DNA from: Brevibacillus fulvus | GTDB taxonomy: Bacteria; Bacillota; Bacilli; Brevibacillales; Brevibacillaceae | Assembly: GCF_016908525.1 (NCBI RefSeq) | Contig: NZ_JAFBEB010000012.1 | Location: 57,222 to 121,221, forward strand | DNA length: 64,000 nucleotides | Reading direction: 5' to 3' | Part shown: one piece after another, positions 45,878 through 53,059 of the stretch | Layout: every line of letters begins with the position of its first letter | Numbering within the stretch: the first letter of the stretch is position 1 | The notes under the pieces: model-generated | The model's input: only the letters and a program-made list of their open reading frames with translations | Databases searched by the model: none | What the model was told of the DNA's origin: nothing | Made by a program: the position numbers and the translations under genes

Positions 45878-46245
45878 TCATGTTTCCTGCCTTTCGTGAC
45901 ATATGTATGGAAGGGTCTTCCTCCTCGCATTCATAAGCGTACAGCAGGTATGTGTCAGCAAAATGTCAGTGCGTCCGCAAAATAGCTCACGAATAAATTT
46001 CCATAATTTGCGACTGAAGAAAGGAGAAAATGGCACCGATAATTGTAATGTAATCCATTACGTCTAGGATAAACAAACTTGGGGATTGCGACGTGCGACT
46101 GAACAGCAACAAAAGTCGGACGTTCTTTTTTTATTCCAAGACTAGGCACAAATACCTATATGTACTTCTAGTCAAGGATATAAATATCTATTATACTTTG
46201 TTTATTCACGTAACATATCTTTCTACGTACTACCCCGTACGAAGA
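45878..46245. other. Intergenic region without recognisable gene
   Basis: About 370 AT-rich bases. I see an inverted repeat GTAATGTAATCCATTAC at about 46046 (possible operator) and a TATACT -10-like box near 46192 upstream of a strong plus-strand terminator. A short untranslated RNA ending at about 46275 is possible but unproven. Confidence 0.35.
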
Positions 46246-46275
46246 CCTCAGCCGCTTCAGGCTGAGGGTTTTTTT
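46246..46275 (+). terminator. Strong plus-strand terminator upstream of toxin locus
   Basis: CCTCAGCC, a six-base loop and GGCTGAGG followed by GTTTTTTT. There is no upstream plus-strand gene, so it may end a small RNA. Confidence 0.8.
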
Positions 46276-46368
46276 ATCCCTCGGCGTCATGTTATAATTT
46301 TCCATGTACAATAGAGCACGGCTTCTCAAGGGTGGTCGGCTCATCCCCTGCCGAAAGGGGGTGATGCT

Positions 46369-46452
46369 GTGCAGGTATATGAAGCGCTGTCTTTGATGTT
46401 CATGTTTGGCATGTTCATCCTGGCTTTGCTGACTTACCTCAAACAGAAATAG
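46369..46452 (+). CDS. Putative holin-like type I toxin peptide
   Basis: A 27-codon frame from GTG at 46369: it begins VQVYEALSLM, continues FMFGMFILALL and ends TYLKQK. The pattern (VYEAL start, one hydrophobic helix, short basic tail) matches the putative holin-like toxin family related to TxpA/BsrG peptides. AAAGGGGG lies seven bases before the GTG. An extended -10 (TGTTATAAT) is about 75 bases upstream at 46289-46297, and hairpins follow the frame. It is too short for standard gene callers. Confidence 0.7.
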   Translation: MQVYEALSLMFMFGMFILALLTYLKQK

Positions 46453-46527
46453 ACCGCCCTTGAGCTTGGGGAAGCCAGGCGGTCTATTCGCTGCTATTCC
46501 ATGAGCCGCCCCCTGAGGGGAAGCTCT
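46445..46527 (-). ncRNA. Candidate antisense antitoxin RNA
   Basis: On the minus strand a TACAAT box (plus 46528-46533) is followed by TAGAGCTTCCCC...GGCTCATGG, which resembles the start of the toxin mRNA (TACAATAGAGCACGG...GGCTCAT). The RNA would run against the toxin 3' region and could end at the 46451-46485 hairpin. Antisense overlap at the 3' end is the known txpA/RatA-type arrangement. No transcript data. Confidence 0.4.
46451..46485. terminator. Hairpin overlapping toxin stop codon
   Basis: AGACCGCC and GGCGGTCT pair around a 19-base loop. It could serve the toxin mRNA or its antisense partner. Confidence 0.55.
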
Positions 46528-46536
46528 ATTGTACAG

Positions 46537-46568
46537 CCGCAGGTGCTGCAACACCTGCGGTCTTTTTT
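46537..46568 (+). terminator. Terminator of toxin transcript
   Basis: CCGCAGGTG, loop CTGCAA(A), CACCTGCGG, then TCTTTTTT: a strong intrinsic terminator on the plus strand. Confidence 0.85.
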
Positions 46569-46807
46569 AGTGTACGCAGTCGGCATCCGGAAATACACAC
46601 GACGGCCAAGCAAAGATGGCCTCTTTACAGCCTATCTTACCACAAGAGTGCGGCAAAGCAAAATGATTGCCGTGCGAATTTTTGCGGCGATTTGCCTGTT
46701 CGGCACTGCCGTGGCATCATCATGGGCCAACTGGTATACTTAGCGAAGCTGTCAGCGTCGCGCTGCCATTAAAAATAACAGAGGGATACGGGGATGGGGG
46801 AAAAAAG
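46569..46807. other. Intergenic region between toxin locus and HAD gene
   Basis: No supported gene. A 26-codon plus-strand frame (ATG at 46663, start MIAVRIFAAICLFG) has a signal-like sequence but no ribosome binding site. A TATACT box with TGG extension near 46735 may be the HAD promoter. Confidence 0.35.
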
Positions 46808-47665
46808 ATGAAACTGATCGCAATTGACCTGGATGGAACTTTGCTTTCCGAAAACGGGACAATCAGCCAAACCAATCGCGAGGCGATCGTTGAAGCACAG
46901 CGGTTGGGGCATATCGTCGCAATCTGTACCGGAAGAGCACTGCAGGATGCGCAACATATCCTGCAGCAAAGCGGGCTGGACTGTCCCATCATGGCCGGGA
47001 ACGGAGCAGTCACCTTTCACGGCGGCAAGCTTATCGAGAAAAAAACGTTGCCAGCCGATGTGGTCAGCGAAATTTTAACCATGCTGTTTCAAGAAGACAT
47101 CTACGCCGAGCTTTACACAAACGAGCATATCGTCATTCAACAGGACGGAAAGGCGCAATTGCGGGATGAAATCGGCAAACTCGCTGAGCGGGACGACTCG
47201 TTTCCGCGGGAGTGGGCGTTGGAGCAATGCAACATCCAGTTCGCACAGTACGGCATCCAGTGGGTAGCAGAGATACGCGACAAGCAGTTGGCTGATAGCG
47301 GCATCTACAAAATTTTCGCCTTTTCGTTTGACCGGCGCAAACTGCAGACGATGCGCCAAAAACTCGAAGAGCGCACCGACATCTCCCTCACCACATCCGG
47401 TTGGACGAAACTGGAAATCGCTCATCCCGCGGCGAGCAAAGGAAACGCGTTGGTCCACCTGGCTCGCTTGCTGCACATCTCGCCGGCGGAAACGGTCGCC
47501 ATCGGGGACAACTACAATGACCTGTCCATGTTTCAGGCAGCCGGCACAAGTATCGCCATGGGAAATGCCGCCGCCGAAATCAAACAGCACTGCACTTATA
47601 CGACGCTCAGTTGCGGGGAAGACGGCGTCGCCTATGGGTTGAGGAAATACATCTTGAACAAATAA
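46808..47665 (+). CDS. Cof-type HAD-IIB sugar phosphatase
   Basis: A 285-residue HAD phosphatase. Motif I is IDLDGTLLSENG (nucleophile and acid Asp), a Cof cap domain fills the middle, motif III Lys is in HPAASKGNALVHLARLL and motif IV is VAIGDNYNDLSMF. It dephosphorylates small sugar or cofactor phosphates. The start at 46808 follows GGGGG. It is the only long plus-strand gene in the window and is convergent with the ABC transporter genes. Confidence 0.92.
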   Translation: MKLIAIDLDGTLLSENGTISQTNREAIVEAQRLGHIVAICTGRALQDAQHILQQSGLDCPIMAGNGAVTFHGGKLIEKKTLPADVVSEILTMLFQEDIYAELYTNEHIVIQQDGKAQLRDEIGKLAERDDSFPREWALEQCNIQFAQYGIQWVAEIRDKQLADSGIYKIFAFSFDRRKLQTMRQKLEERTDISLTTSGWTKLEIAHPAASKGNALVHLARLLHISPAETVAIGDNYNDLSMFQAAGTSIAMGNAAAEIKQHCTYTTLSCGEDGVAYGLRKYILNK

Positions 47666-47688
47666 ACCGGTTCGGCCTCTGAGCAAAC

Positions 47689-47724
47689 AAGGGGGCAGCC
47701 TGTCTTACAGCTGCTCCCCTTTTG
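47689..47724. terminator. Bidirectional terminator between convergent genes
   Basis: GGGGGCAGC and GCTGCTCCCC pair around a short loop, with TTTT on the plus side, between the HAD gene and the convergent binding-protein gene. Confidence 0.7.
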
Positions 47725-47736
47725 GATGCTGAGCGC

Positions 47737-48501
47737 TTACTCCGCGATATTTTCCCCGAAGTACTTCTTGCTGATCTCGGCGTAGGTGCCATCTTCCTTG
47801 ATTTCTTGCAACGCTTTGTTGATTTTGTTGAGCAACGCTGCATTGCCCTTTTTCACCGGAATCCCCATTTGATCAAGATAGAGCGGTTCGCCTACCGGTT
47901 GAATGGCCAGCTTGTTTTTGGTAATGGCATATTTGCCAACCAGTTCGTCCGTAATCACGGCATCGAGTCGCCCGGGAACGAGCAAATCCTGCAAAGCTGT
48001 AACATCGCTGTCATAGGTTTGCACCTGATCCGAGTATTTTTTGGCGACTGCTTCAAATGTGCTGGAAACAACCACGCCAATTTTTTTGCCTTGCAAATCA
48101 TCCGTCGAGGAAATCGCCGTCTGGCCTTTGGCTACAAAAATTTGCGCGCCGGATTCGTAATAAGGCTCCGAAAAGTCCACTTCTTTTTTCCGCTCGTCGG
48201 TAATCGCCATGCTTCCGATAATGGCTTGAAACTTGTCTGTGTTAAGGGCAGCCAAGATCGTTTGCCAAGGATTGGTCACCGGCTTCGGATTCATCCCCAT
48301 CTTTTTCGCCAAGGCATTGCCAATCTCCACATCGAAGCCGACAAGCTCGCCATTTTCCTGATAGTTGAAAGGCGGATACAGCCCGCTCATCGCAAAAGTG
48401 AAGTCCCCTTGGCTGTCAACCGATGCTGTGCTCCCGCACCCGGAAACAACCAGACCGACCAGGAGCAAACCAGACCAGAAAAAAGATCGCACTGCTTTCA
48501 C
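47737..48501 (-). CDS. Amino-acid ABC transporter substrate-binding lipoprotein
   Basis: A 254-residue family-3 solute-binding lipoprotein: lipobox VVSGCGS (Cys22), SGLYPPFNYQENGELVGFDVEIGNAL at the start of lobe 1 and SMAITDERKKEVDFSEPYY, the family signature. The start is GTG behind GGGGGAG. It delivers a polar amino acid or cystine to the neighbouring permease. Confidence 0.92.
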   Translation of the reverse strand: MKAVRSFFWSGLLLVGLVVSGCGSTASVDSQGDFTFAMSGLYPPFNYQENGELVGFDVEIGNALAKKMGMNPKPVTNPWQTILAALNTDKFQAIIGSMAITDERKKEVDFSEPYYESGAQIFVAKGQTAISSTDDLQGKKIGVVVSSTFEAVAKKYSDQVQTYDSDVTALQDLLVPGRLDAVITDELVGKYAITKNKLAIQPVGEPLYLDQMGIPVKKGNAALLNKINKALQEIKEDGTYAEISKKYFGENIAE

Positions 48502-48548
48502 GATAGAATCTCCCCCTTATTCTCACGCGTTTCCTGCGGAAAGTTTTG

Positions 48549-49205
48549 TCATCTTCCCCCTTGATCCAAACGTTTTTCCAAACGGGACAGCAGCAGGCTG
48601 AAAACCAGAATCAGCACCAGGTAGTACAGACCAGCGATCGAGTAAAATTCCAGTTGACGAAAAGTCGCCGCCGCTTCGCTCATCGATACGCTAAAAAGTT
48701 CAGCCACGCCGATAAACGCAACCAGAGAAGAGTCTTTCAGACCGATAATAAACTGATTGCCAAGCGGCGGAACGGCCCGTTTGAATGCTTGCGGCAAAAC
48801 AACGATTCGCATGGCCAGTCCGCGGGACATCCCCAGCGATCGGGCCGCTTCCATCTGCCCTTTGTCAATCGACTGAATCGCTCCGCGGAAAATTTCCGCA
48901 ATGTACGCACCGCTATGAATGGCAAGCGCCAATACTCCTGCCCAAAACTTGGACAGGACGATCAAGTGGGTGATTCCAAAATAAAGCCACATAATCTGCA
49001 CAATCAGCGGAGTCCCCCGGATCAACCCGATATACGCATTGGCAACCCATCGCAACCAGCGTTTGTCCGACAACTTCATAAAAGCAAAAACAAGTCCAAT
49101 GAAAAGAGCAAGGACAAGGGAAGCGATCGTAATCTCCAGTGTCACCCCAGTCGCCTTGAGAAACCCGAAGAACGTGCCAATCAAGCTTTCCAGAAACTGA
49201 TTCAT
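48549..49205 (-). CDS. Amino-acid ABC transporter permease
   Basis: A 218-residue HisMQ/GlnP-type permease with about five membrane segments and the EAA loop MEAARSLGMSRGLAMRIVVLPQAFKRAVPPL that contacts the ATPase. It is encoded 47 bases upstream of the binding-protein gene. No ATP-binding subunit gene lies nearby, so the importer must share one encoded elsewhere. Confidence 0.92.
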   Translation of the reverse strand: MNQFLESLIGTFFGFLKATGVTLEITIASLVLALFIGLVFAFMKLSDKRWLRWVANAYIGLIRGTPLIVQIMWLYFGITHLIVLSKFWAGVLALAIHSGAYIAEIFRGAIQSIDKGQMEAARSLGMSRGLAMRIVVLPQAFKRAVPPLGNQFIIGLKDSSLVAFIGVAELFSVSMSEAAATFRQLEFYSIAGLYYLVLILVFSLLLSRLEKRLDQGGR

Positions 49206-49590
49206 TCCAAGTCGCTCCTGTGCAAAGGTTTTTATACGTCTGATATTAACAGAATATTCGAACTATGTAATTGTACAAAGCGGACAAAAAATATTCCACT
49301 CGCACCGATTCATTCAACAGATTTTTATACAAAGCGGTTAAGGATTGGCACAAAAAACCCCTTTCCAACTGGAAAGGGGGGGTTTGCAGACTTTTCATTT
49401 GATTCTCCCTTATTTTTTTACAAGTTTATCTATTCTATCACCTGCGGTATTACCGAGTAAATCGGTATTTTACGGATGATTCCTGCAACATTCTATTTAA
49501 CCGTAAAAGAATGGCTGAAGAAGTAAGCGGCGGTCGAGGCTGTTTCGGAAATTGCCTCCCGTTAATGGCGCATTTCCCGATCGACAGAAA
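49206..49590. other. Intergenic region, terminators only
   Basis: AT-rich sequence between the permease start and the last intron-linked exon. Apart from the terminator at 49352-49383 I see no gene. Confidence 0.5.
49352..49383 (-). terminator. Distal terminator of the S-layer/intron locus
   Basis: On the minus strand CCCCTTTCCAGTTGGAAAGGGG then TTTTTTG. It is a back-up stop for transcripts coming from the exon array. Confidence 0.75.
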
Positions 49591-49625
49591 GAAAAGGGCC
49601 TCCCCGGATGAGGAAGACCCTCTTC
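49591..49625 (-). terminator. Terminator after alternative exon D
   Basis: On the minus strand an imperfect GC-rich hairpin between GGGTCTTCC and GGGGAGGCCC is followed by TTTTCTTTC, 18 bases after the exon D stop codon. Confidence 0.6.
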
Positions 49626-49642
49626 GTCGAAAAAAACTGCTA

Positions 49643-50188
49643 TCAGTTCCAATCGTTGCCGTCAAACGTGGCGACAACATCAGCGGCCATCGGATTGCCC
49701 GCGGCGTCACATTTGTTTCCTTTGTTGAAGGTAATCGTTGCATCAGTTGGCGCCGGAGCAGACAACGTGACAACCACTTTATCTTCATTTCCGTCATATT
49801 CCGCAGTGTCAATCGTGACGCCGGCTGAATACAACAAATGCGATTTCATATCAAAACCGGTGTTGATTGGGCTTTTGCTATCGCCGCTTCCCAAATACAA
49901 ATCTTCGCCGATGGCAAATTCCAGGACAGTTGCCGAGCTGCTTTCCACAGTGGCTGTCGGTCCGCTCTTGTCAATTGTAAAGTTAATTGTGGTCGTCATC
50001 CCGTTGCTCCTGTTGGTCAAAACAAGACTATGATCCCCTTCCGCTGAGACCACTCCCCCCGAGCTAAACACAATTCCATCCAGGGTAGCCGTCACAGTCG
50101 AAGCAAAGGTAATCGTTACATCGGAACGATATAGGCCATTATCGCTAACACCTGAAGCGGTTGGCGGATTCATTGCGCCTGGATCGCT
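49643..50188 (-). CDS. Alternative 3' exon D: surface-protein C-terminal domain
   Basis: An open frame of 181 codons from the predicted 3' splice site (AGC at 50186-50188) to the stop. It starts SDPGAMNPPTASGVSDNGLY and contains bacterial Ig/Big-like strands (VTITFASTVTATLDGIVFSSGG, TTINFTIDKSGPTATVESSS) and a C-terminal S-layer-like module (FDMKSHLLYSAGVTIDTAEYDGNEDKVVVTLSAP). It lacks a ribosome binding site and a signal peptide, so it is not an ordinary gene. It is preceded directly by group II intron domains V-VI and is predicted to be joined to the S-layer 5' exon by splicing. Confidence 0.7.
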   Translation of the reverse strand, partial: SDPGAMNPPTASGVSDNGLYRSDVTITFASTVTATLDGIVFSSGGVVSAEGDHSLVLTNRSNGMTTTINFTIDKSGPTATVESSSATVLEFAIGEDLYLGSGDSKSPINTGFDMKSHLLYSAGVTIDTAEYDGNEDKVVVTLSAPAPTDATITFNKGNKCDAAGNPMAADVVATFDGNDWN

Positions 50189-50309
50189 ATTCTCGGCTTA
50201 TGCCCTCTCATCATCTCAGGGCTTTCGCAGCGAGCCTACACCGCGCGGGCGCCTTTCAGCGCACACGGCGTTCCGTCAACAAATAAAAAGGATAAAACTT
50301 ACAATGGGC
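50189..50309 (-). ncRNA. Group II intron 3' end D (domain IV strand, V, VI)
   Basis: Domain V is at 50238-50271: 34 nt with outer stem ACGCCGUG, inner GCGCU-GAAA-GGCGC and a two-base bulge. Its inner C:G pair replaces the A:U pair of the other copies, a compensatory change. Domain VI (50189-50237) closes with GGCUCG and CCGAGAAU. At 50296-50309 GCCCAUUGUAAGUU is fully complementary over 14 bp to the segment at 53089-53102 in the 5' part. Confidence 0.8.
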
Positions 50310-50397
50310 AGTCATATTTTACCATAATGGCAAGCAAAAAACGAAACGGAATTGCAAATATTGCGTCAACCGTTTGCACAATTGCTCAGCTTAACAG

Positions 50398-50434
50398 AAA
50401 AAAGCTGACGCCGATGGAATTTCGACGCCAGCTT
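50398..50434 (-). terminator. Terminator after alternative exon C
   Basis: On the minus strand GCTGGCGTCG and CGGCGTCAGC pair around a nine-base loop and are followed by TTTTTTC. Confidence 0.85.
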
Positions 50435-50504
50435 GCGGCCTAGCAGCCTAGGATGCTTCTTTCCTGTCCACAAAATGGAGACTTGCCAAAAATCCCAACG
50501 AATG

Positions 50505-51209
50505 TTAATTGTTCGTGGTATTGCTTAAAGAATACACCGCGCTGACTGTGGCAGCTTCCGACCAATTGCCAAACTTATCCACCGCATATACCTTTATAAA
50601 CACGGTGTCTCCATCTTCCACACCAAGAACGTCCAGGATTTTTCCTGTACCCCGGATCAAATTGTTGCCTCTATACGTTTTCGTATAGGTGGAGTGGTAA
50701 CCATACTCAGTGGTCGTTGGTTCTGTGTCTTTATTGTAGTAGGCCTCGAAGTGATCCAAATCCGGATCACCGCTCTGATCGTCCCAATAGTACGACATCG
50801 TATTCGAGTCCGGATTATCCACAAAAGTAAGACCAGTCGGTTGATTAGGCCCTTGTTGGTCCCAAGTAACCATCGTACTGTCGTTACCGCTTGGGCTGGA
50901 TGCGTTATGGGCCGCGTCAAAAGCCACTACTGTAAAGATAACACTATCGCCATCCGACGGTACAACCGGTCCGTTCACAAGGCTGGCCAAGTCAATGTCT
51001 TGTGTTCCCGCAGAGGACACCGTTTGATAAGAATCCGCCGCAGGGTCGGTTCCCGGCATCGTATTCACGGAAACAAAGACTTTGTAATGATCCACTCCCT
51101 CGCTTCCCGCATCATCATCGGTGAGCGTTAGTGAAGCCACGGATGTACTCCCCAGCTTCTGACCCCCTGTCAACCCGGCGCTAAGTCCGTTTGGTGCTGC
51201 ATGATCGCT
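50505..51209 (-). CDS. Alternative 3' exon C: fibronectin type III-like domain
   Basis: An open frame of 234 codons beginning at AGC 51207-51209 with SDHAAPNGLSAGLTGGQKLG. It encodes fibronectin-III-like surface domains (DDDAGSEGVDHYKVFVSVN, VIFTVVAFDAAHNAS, GPNQPTGLTFVDNPDSNTMSYYW). There is no usable start or ribosome binding site near the beginning; the first in-frame TTG is codon 13. It sits directly behind intron domains V-VI and ends before a terminator. Predicted to be spliced to the S-layer 5' exon. Confidence 0.7.
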   Translation of the reverse strand, partial: SDHAAPNGLSAGLTGGQKLGSTSVASLTLTDDDAGSEGVDHYKVFVSVNTMPGTDPAADSYQTVSSAGTQDIDLASLVNGPVVPSDGDSVIFTVVAFDAAHNASSPSGNDSTMVTWDQQGPNQPTGLTFVDNPDSNTMSYYWDDQSGDPDLDHFEAYYNKDTEPTTTEYGYHSTYTKTYRGNNLIRGTGKILDVLGVEDGDTVFIKVYAVDKFGNWSEAATVSAVYSLSNTTNN

Positions 51210-51331
51210 ATTCTCGGCTTTGTTCCCTGTTTTGCTTGTCGGGCAATTATTCCGAGCCTACACCGTGCGAGCGACTTTCATCGCACACGGCGTTCCGTCA
51301 ACAAGCAAAAAGTTACAAAAATACAATGGGC
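51210..51331 (-). ncRNA. Group II intron 3' end C (domain IV strand, V, VI)
   Basis: Domain V at 51260-51293 (34 nt; inner stem GCGAU-GAAA-GUCGC, two-base bulge, CGC triad near the base). Domain VI at 51210-51259 pairs GGCUCGG with CCGAG and ends GAGAAU. GCCCAUUGUA at 51322-51331 pairs with the 5' intron part. The flank to about 51440 is over 90 percent identical by eye to copy B, so the unit was duplicated recently. Confidence 0.8.
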
Positions 51332-51407
51332 AATGTAAATTATAATACGTCTTTACCTAATCTTCCAGTTGGAGTTTAGCCCAACTAATTGTTTTCTTGT
51401 GAACGTG

Positions 51408-51442
51408 AAAAAAGCCTGCCTTTGACAAGGCAGACCTTTTCG
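51408..51442 (-). terminator. Terminator after alternative exon B
   Basis: On the minus strand GGTCTGCCTTGTCAAAGGCAGGC and a TTTTTT tract. It is nearly the same as the terminator after exon A, so it travels with the repeat unit. Confidence 0.85.
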
Positions 51443-51470
51443 AAAAAATTTTGAGCGTATTTCTGGTAGT

Positions 51471-51770
51471 TTACGAAGCATCCTCAGGATTACAATCCAC
51501 AGTATTTGAATAACCTATCAAATGATCGTTATCCTTGATTTCTACCTTAAACTTGTAATTAGTCCCTGCTGTCGTAGCAATTACTGTCTTCCTATATCCA
51601 TTCTCAGGCTGTGAGGATACAACACTTGCTTCACTCCAATTTGTACCTCCATCAACTGATTGCAACATTGTTTGTTGGAGATTATTTAGAGGAGTATAGT
51701 AAAGAGTTACTTCGGTTCCAACTAGATTTTGTTGATTGTAGGTTAAATCACTAATAGTCGTTGGTGCGCT
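51471..51770 (-). CDS. Alternative 3' exon B: short fibronectin-like domain
   Basis: An open frame of 99 codons beginning at AGC 51768-51770 with SAPTTISDLTYNQQNLVGTE and ending CNPEDAS. It forms one fibronectin-III-like module (VTLYYTPLNNLQQTM, YKFKVEIKDNDHLIGYSN). It is more AT-rich than its neighbours, suggesting a separate origin. In-frame stop TGA lies within domain VI upstream, so it cannot be reached by ordinary translation from further upstream. Predicted to be joined by splicing. Confidence 0.65.
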   Translation of the reverse strand, partial: SAPTTISDLTYNQQNLVGTEVTLYYTPLNNLQQTMLQSVDGGTNWSEASVVSSQPENGYRKTVIATTAGTNYKFKVEIKDNDHLIGYSNTVDCNPEDAS

Positions 51771-51883
51771 ATTCTCGTCTTTTATCCAAGAGGACTCTCA
51801 AAACGAGCCTACACCGTGCGGGCGACTTTCATCGCACACGGCGTTCCGTCAACAAAGATAAAAATTACAAACGTACAATGGGC
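51771..51883 (-). ncRNA. Group II intron 3' end B (domain IV strand, V, VI)
   Basis: Domain V at 51811-51844, identical to copy C apart from one bulge base. Domain VI (51771-51810) closes with GGCUCG and CGAGAAU. GCCCAUUGUA at 51874-51883 is complementary to the 5' part of the intron. Confidence 0.8.
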
Positions 51884-51959
51884 AATGTAAATTATAATAC
51901 GTCTTTACCTAATCTTCCAGTTGAAGTTTACCCCAACTAATTGTTTTACTGTAAACATG

Positions 51960-51997
51960 AAAAAGGGGCCTGCCTTTGACAAGGCAGACCCTTTAAA
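51960..51997 (-). terminator. Terminator after alternative exon A
   Basis: On the minus strand GGGTCTGCCTTGTCAAAGGC-type hairpin closed by CCC and followed by CTTTTTC. Confidence 0.85.
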
Positions 51998-52064
51998 AAA
52001 TATGACATGGACAATGCTAAAACGTTTCCTCAGGTACGTTCATGATGTACAGTTTGCCAGCTAA

Positions 52065-52760
52065 TTATGGAAGTGTTACAGAACTGTTATGAGCGCACCA
52101 AGCGTAATCGTCTGTCCCAACCGTAAATACAATCGGTACATAGGTGCTACCGCTAGCCAACGCAAGTCCATCCATACTATTAGTCAGCGTAGCGCCAATT
52201 TCAGTTGCAGCGCCATCATCACCTGCAGTCACGTCGATCTTTTTCAAACTTCCTGCGGCAGTCAGTGACTCCAACTTGTCAACAAACGTTGCTCCTGCCG
52301 CTGCATAGGCAGCATCAAAAGCCTCCTCGTAGCCTTCACCGTTATTCACAAAACCGATGTAGTACTGGGTAAAGTCTTTGGCAACATCGTCATCCGGCTC
52401 GGCAAAGCTGAACAAGGTTTCTGCAATCGTTGCACCAGCAATTGCGTCTGGCTGCATAGCACCTTGATAAAGAATTTTACCAGCCGGCACCGTATAATCA
52501 AGGAATTTAACGACTTCATCATCGGCATCCAACTCGTACAATCCAATGTGCATATTCGCAGCAGGTACAAAGATATCCGTACCGGAGGAGTAATCCGTTA
52601 ATCCCGTCGGAACGCTTCCTACGGCAGGTGTCGAAAAAGCAGTTCCGCTAACTTCATAGGCGAGGTGATTACTTCCTCCTGCTACATAAGTTATTTGGGT
52701 TTTGTCCAAATCGCCGCCTCGCGTTACTGTATAGCCAGTAATCGCAGGCGCATCAAGGCT
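52065..52760 (-). CDS. Alternative 3' exon A: surface-protein C-terminal domain
   Basis: An open frame of 231 codons beginning at AGC 52758-52760 with SLDAPAITGYTVTRGGDLDK. It encodes an acidic, Ala/Gly/Thr-rich secreted-type domain (YVAGGSNHLAYEVSGTAFSTP, FAEPDDDVAKDFTQYYIGF, GSTYVPIVFTVGTDDYAW) of no recognised family. It lacks signal peptide and ribosome binding site and follows intron domains V-VI. Of the four alternative exons it is the first to be transcribed. Predicted to fuse to the S-layer protein after splicing. Confidence 0.68.
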   Translation of the reverse strand, partial: SLDAPAITGYTVTRGGDLDKTQITYVAGGSNHLAYEVSGTAFSTPAVGSVPTGLTDYSSGTDIFVPAANMHIGLYELDADDEVVKFLDYTVPAGKILYQGAMQPDAIAGATIAETLFSFAEPDDDVAKDFTQYYIGFVNNGEGYEEAFDAAYAAAGATFVDKLESLTAAGSLKKIDVTAGDDGAATEIGATLTNSMDGLALASGSTYVPIVFTVGTDDYAWCAHNSSVTLP

Positions 52761-52876
52761 ATTCCCGCTTTATACCACAAACAAGCGGCTTTCAATCCGG
52801 GCCTACACCGTACGGGCGACTTTCATCGCACACGGCGTTCCATCAACAGAGAAAAAATCACAAAAATACAATGGGC
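52761..52876 (-). ncRNA. Group II intron 3' end A (domain IV strand, V, VI)
   Basis: Domain V at 52805-52838 (outer stem uses G:U and U:G where other copies have G:C). Domain VI (52761-52804) closes with GGCCCGG and GCGGGAAU. GCCCAUUGUA at 52867-52876 pairs with the 5' intron part. It is the copy nearest to the 5' part and more diverged than B and C. Confidence 0.8.
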
Positions 52877-52952
52877 AAAGTATATCATAAGATGTTTGCG
52901 CCAAAGCTTCCAGTTGAAGTTTATTCCAAATCCCCTGAATTCCAGCGGCATG

Positions 52953-52984
52953 AAAAAAGGCCACCTCTCAACAAGGTTGGCCCC
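52953..52984 (-). terminator. Terminator-like hairpin within intron, distal
   Basis: On the minus strand GGGGCCAACC and GAGGTGGCC pair around a short loop and are followed by TTTTTTC. It has the same position relative to domain V as the exon terminators, so it may be the relic of a lost exon. Confidence 0.65.
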
Positions 52985-53012
52985 TCTTGGCGAGTAAAAA
53001 GCAGGCAACGCC

Positions 53013-53047
53013 AAAAAGGACTGCAGAAACGTACATTCTGCAGTCCT
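53013..53047 (-). terminator. Terminator-like hairpin in intron domain IV
   Basis: On the minus strand AGGACTGCAGAA, loop, TTTCTGCAGTCC then TTTTTGG. It sits where a maturase reading frame would normally be inserted. Confidence 0.75.
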
Positions 53048-53059
53048 CGTTGGTGATTG

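Noticed and set aside
46663..46743. 26-codon plus-strand frame with signal-like sequence
   Set aside because: No ribosome binding site and no recognised family; it overlaps a likely promoter for the HAD gene.
50220..52840. Four similar 50-60 bp palindromic segments considered as IS ends or recombinase sites
   Set aside because: Their fold, length of 34 nt, GAAA loop and compensatory change fit group II domain V much better, and no transposase is linked.
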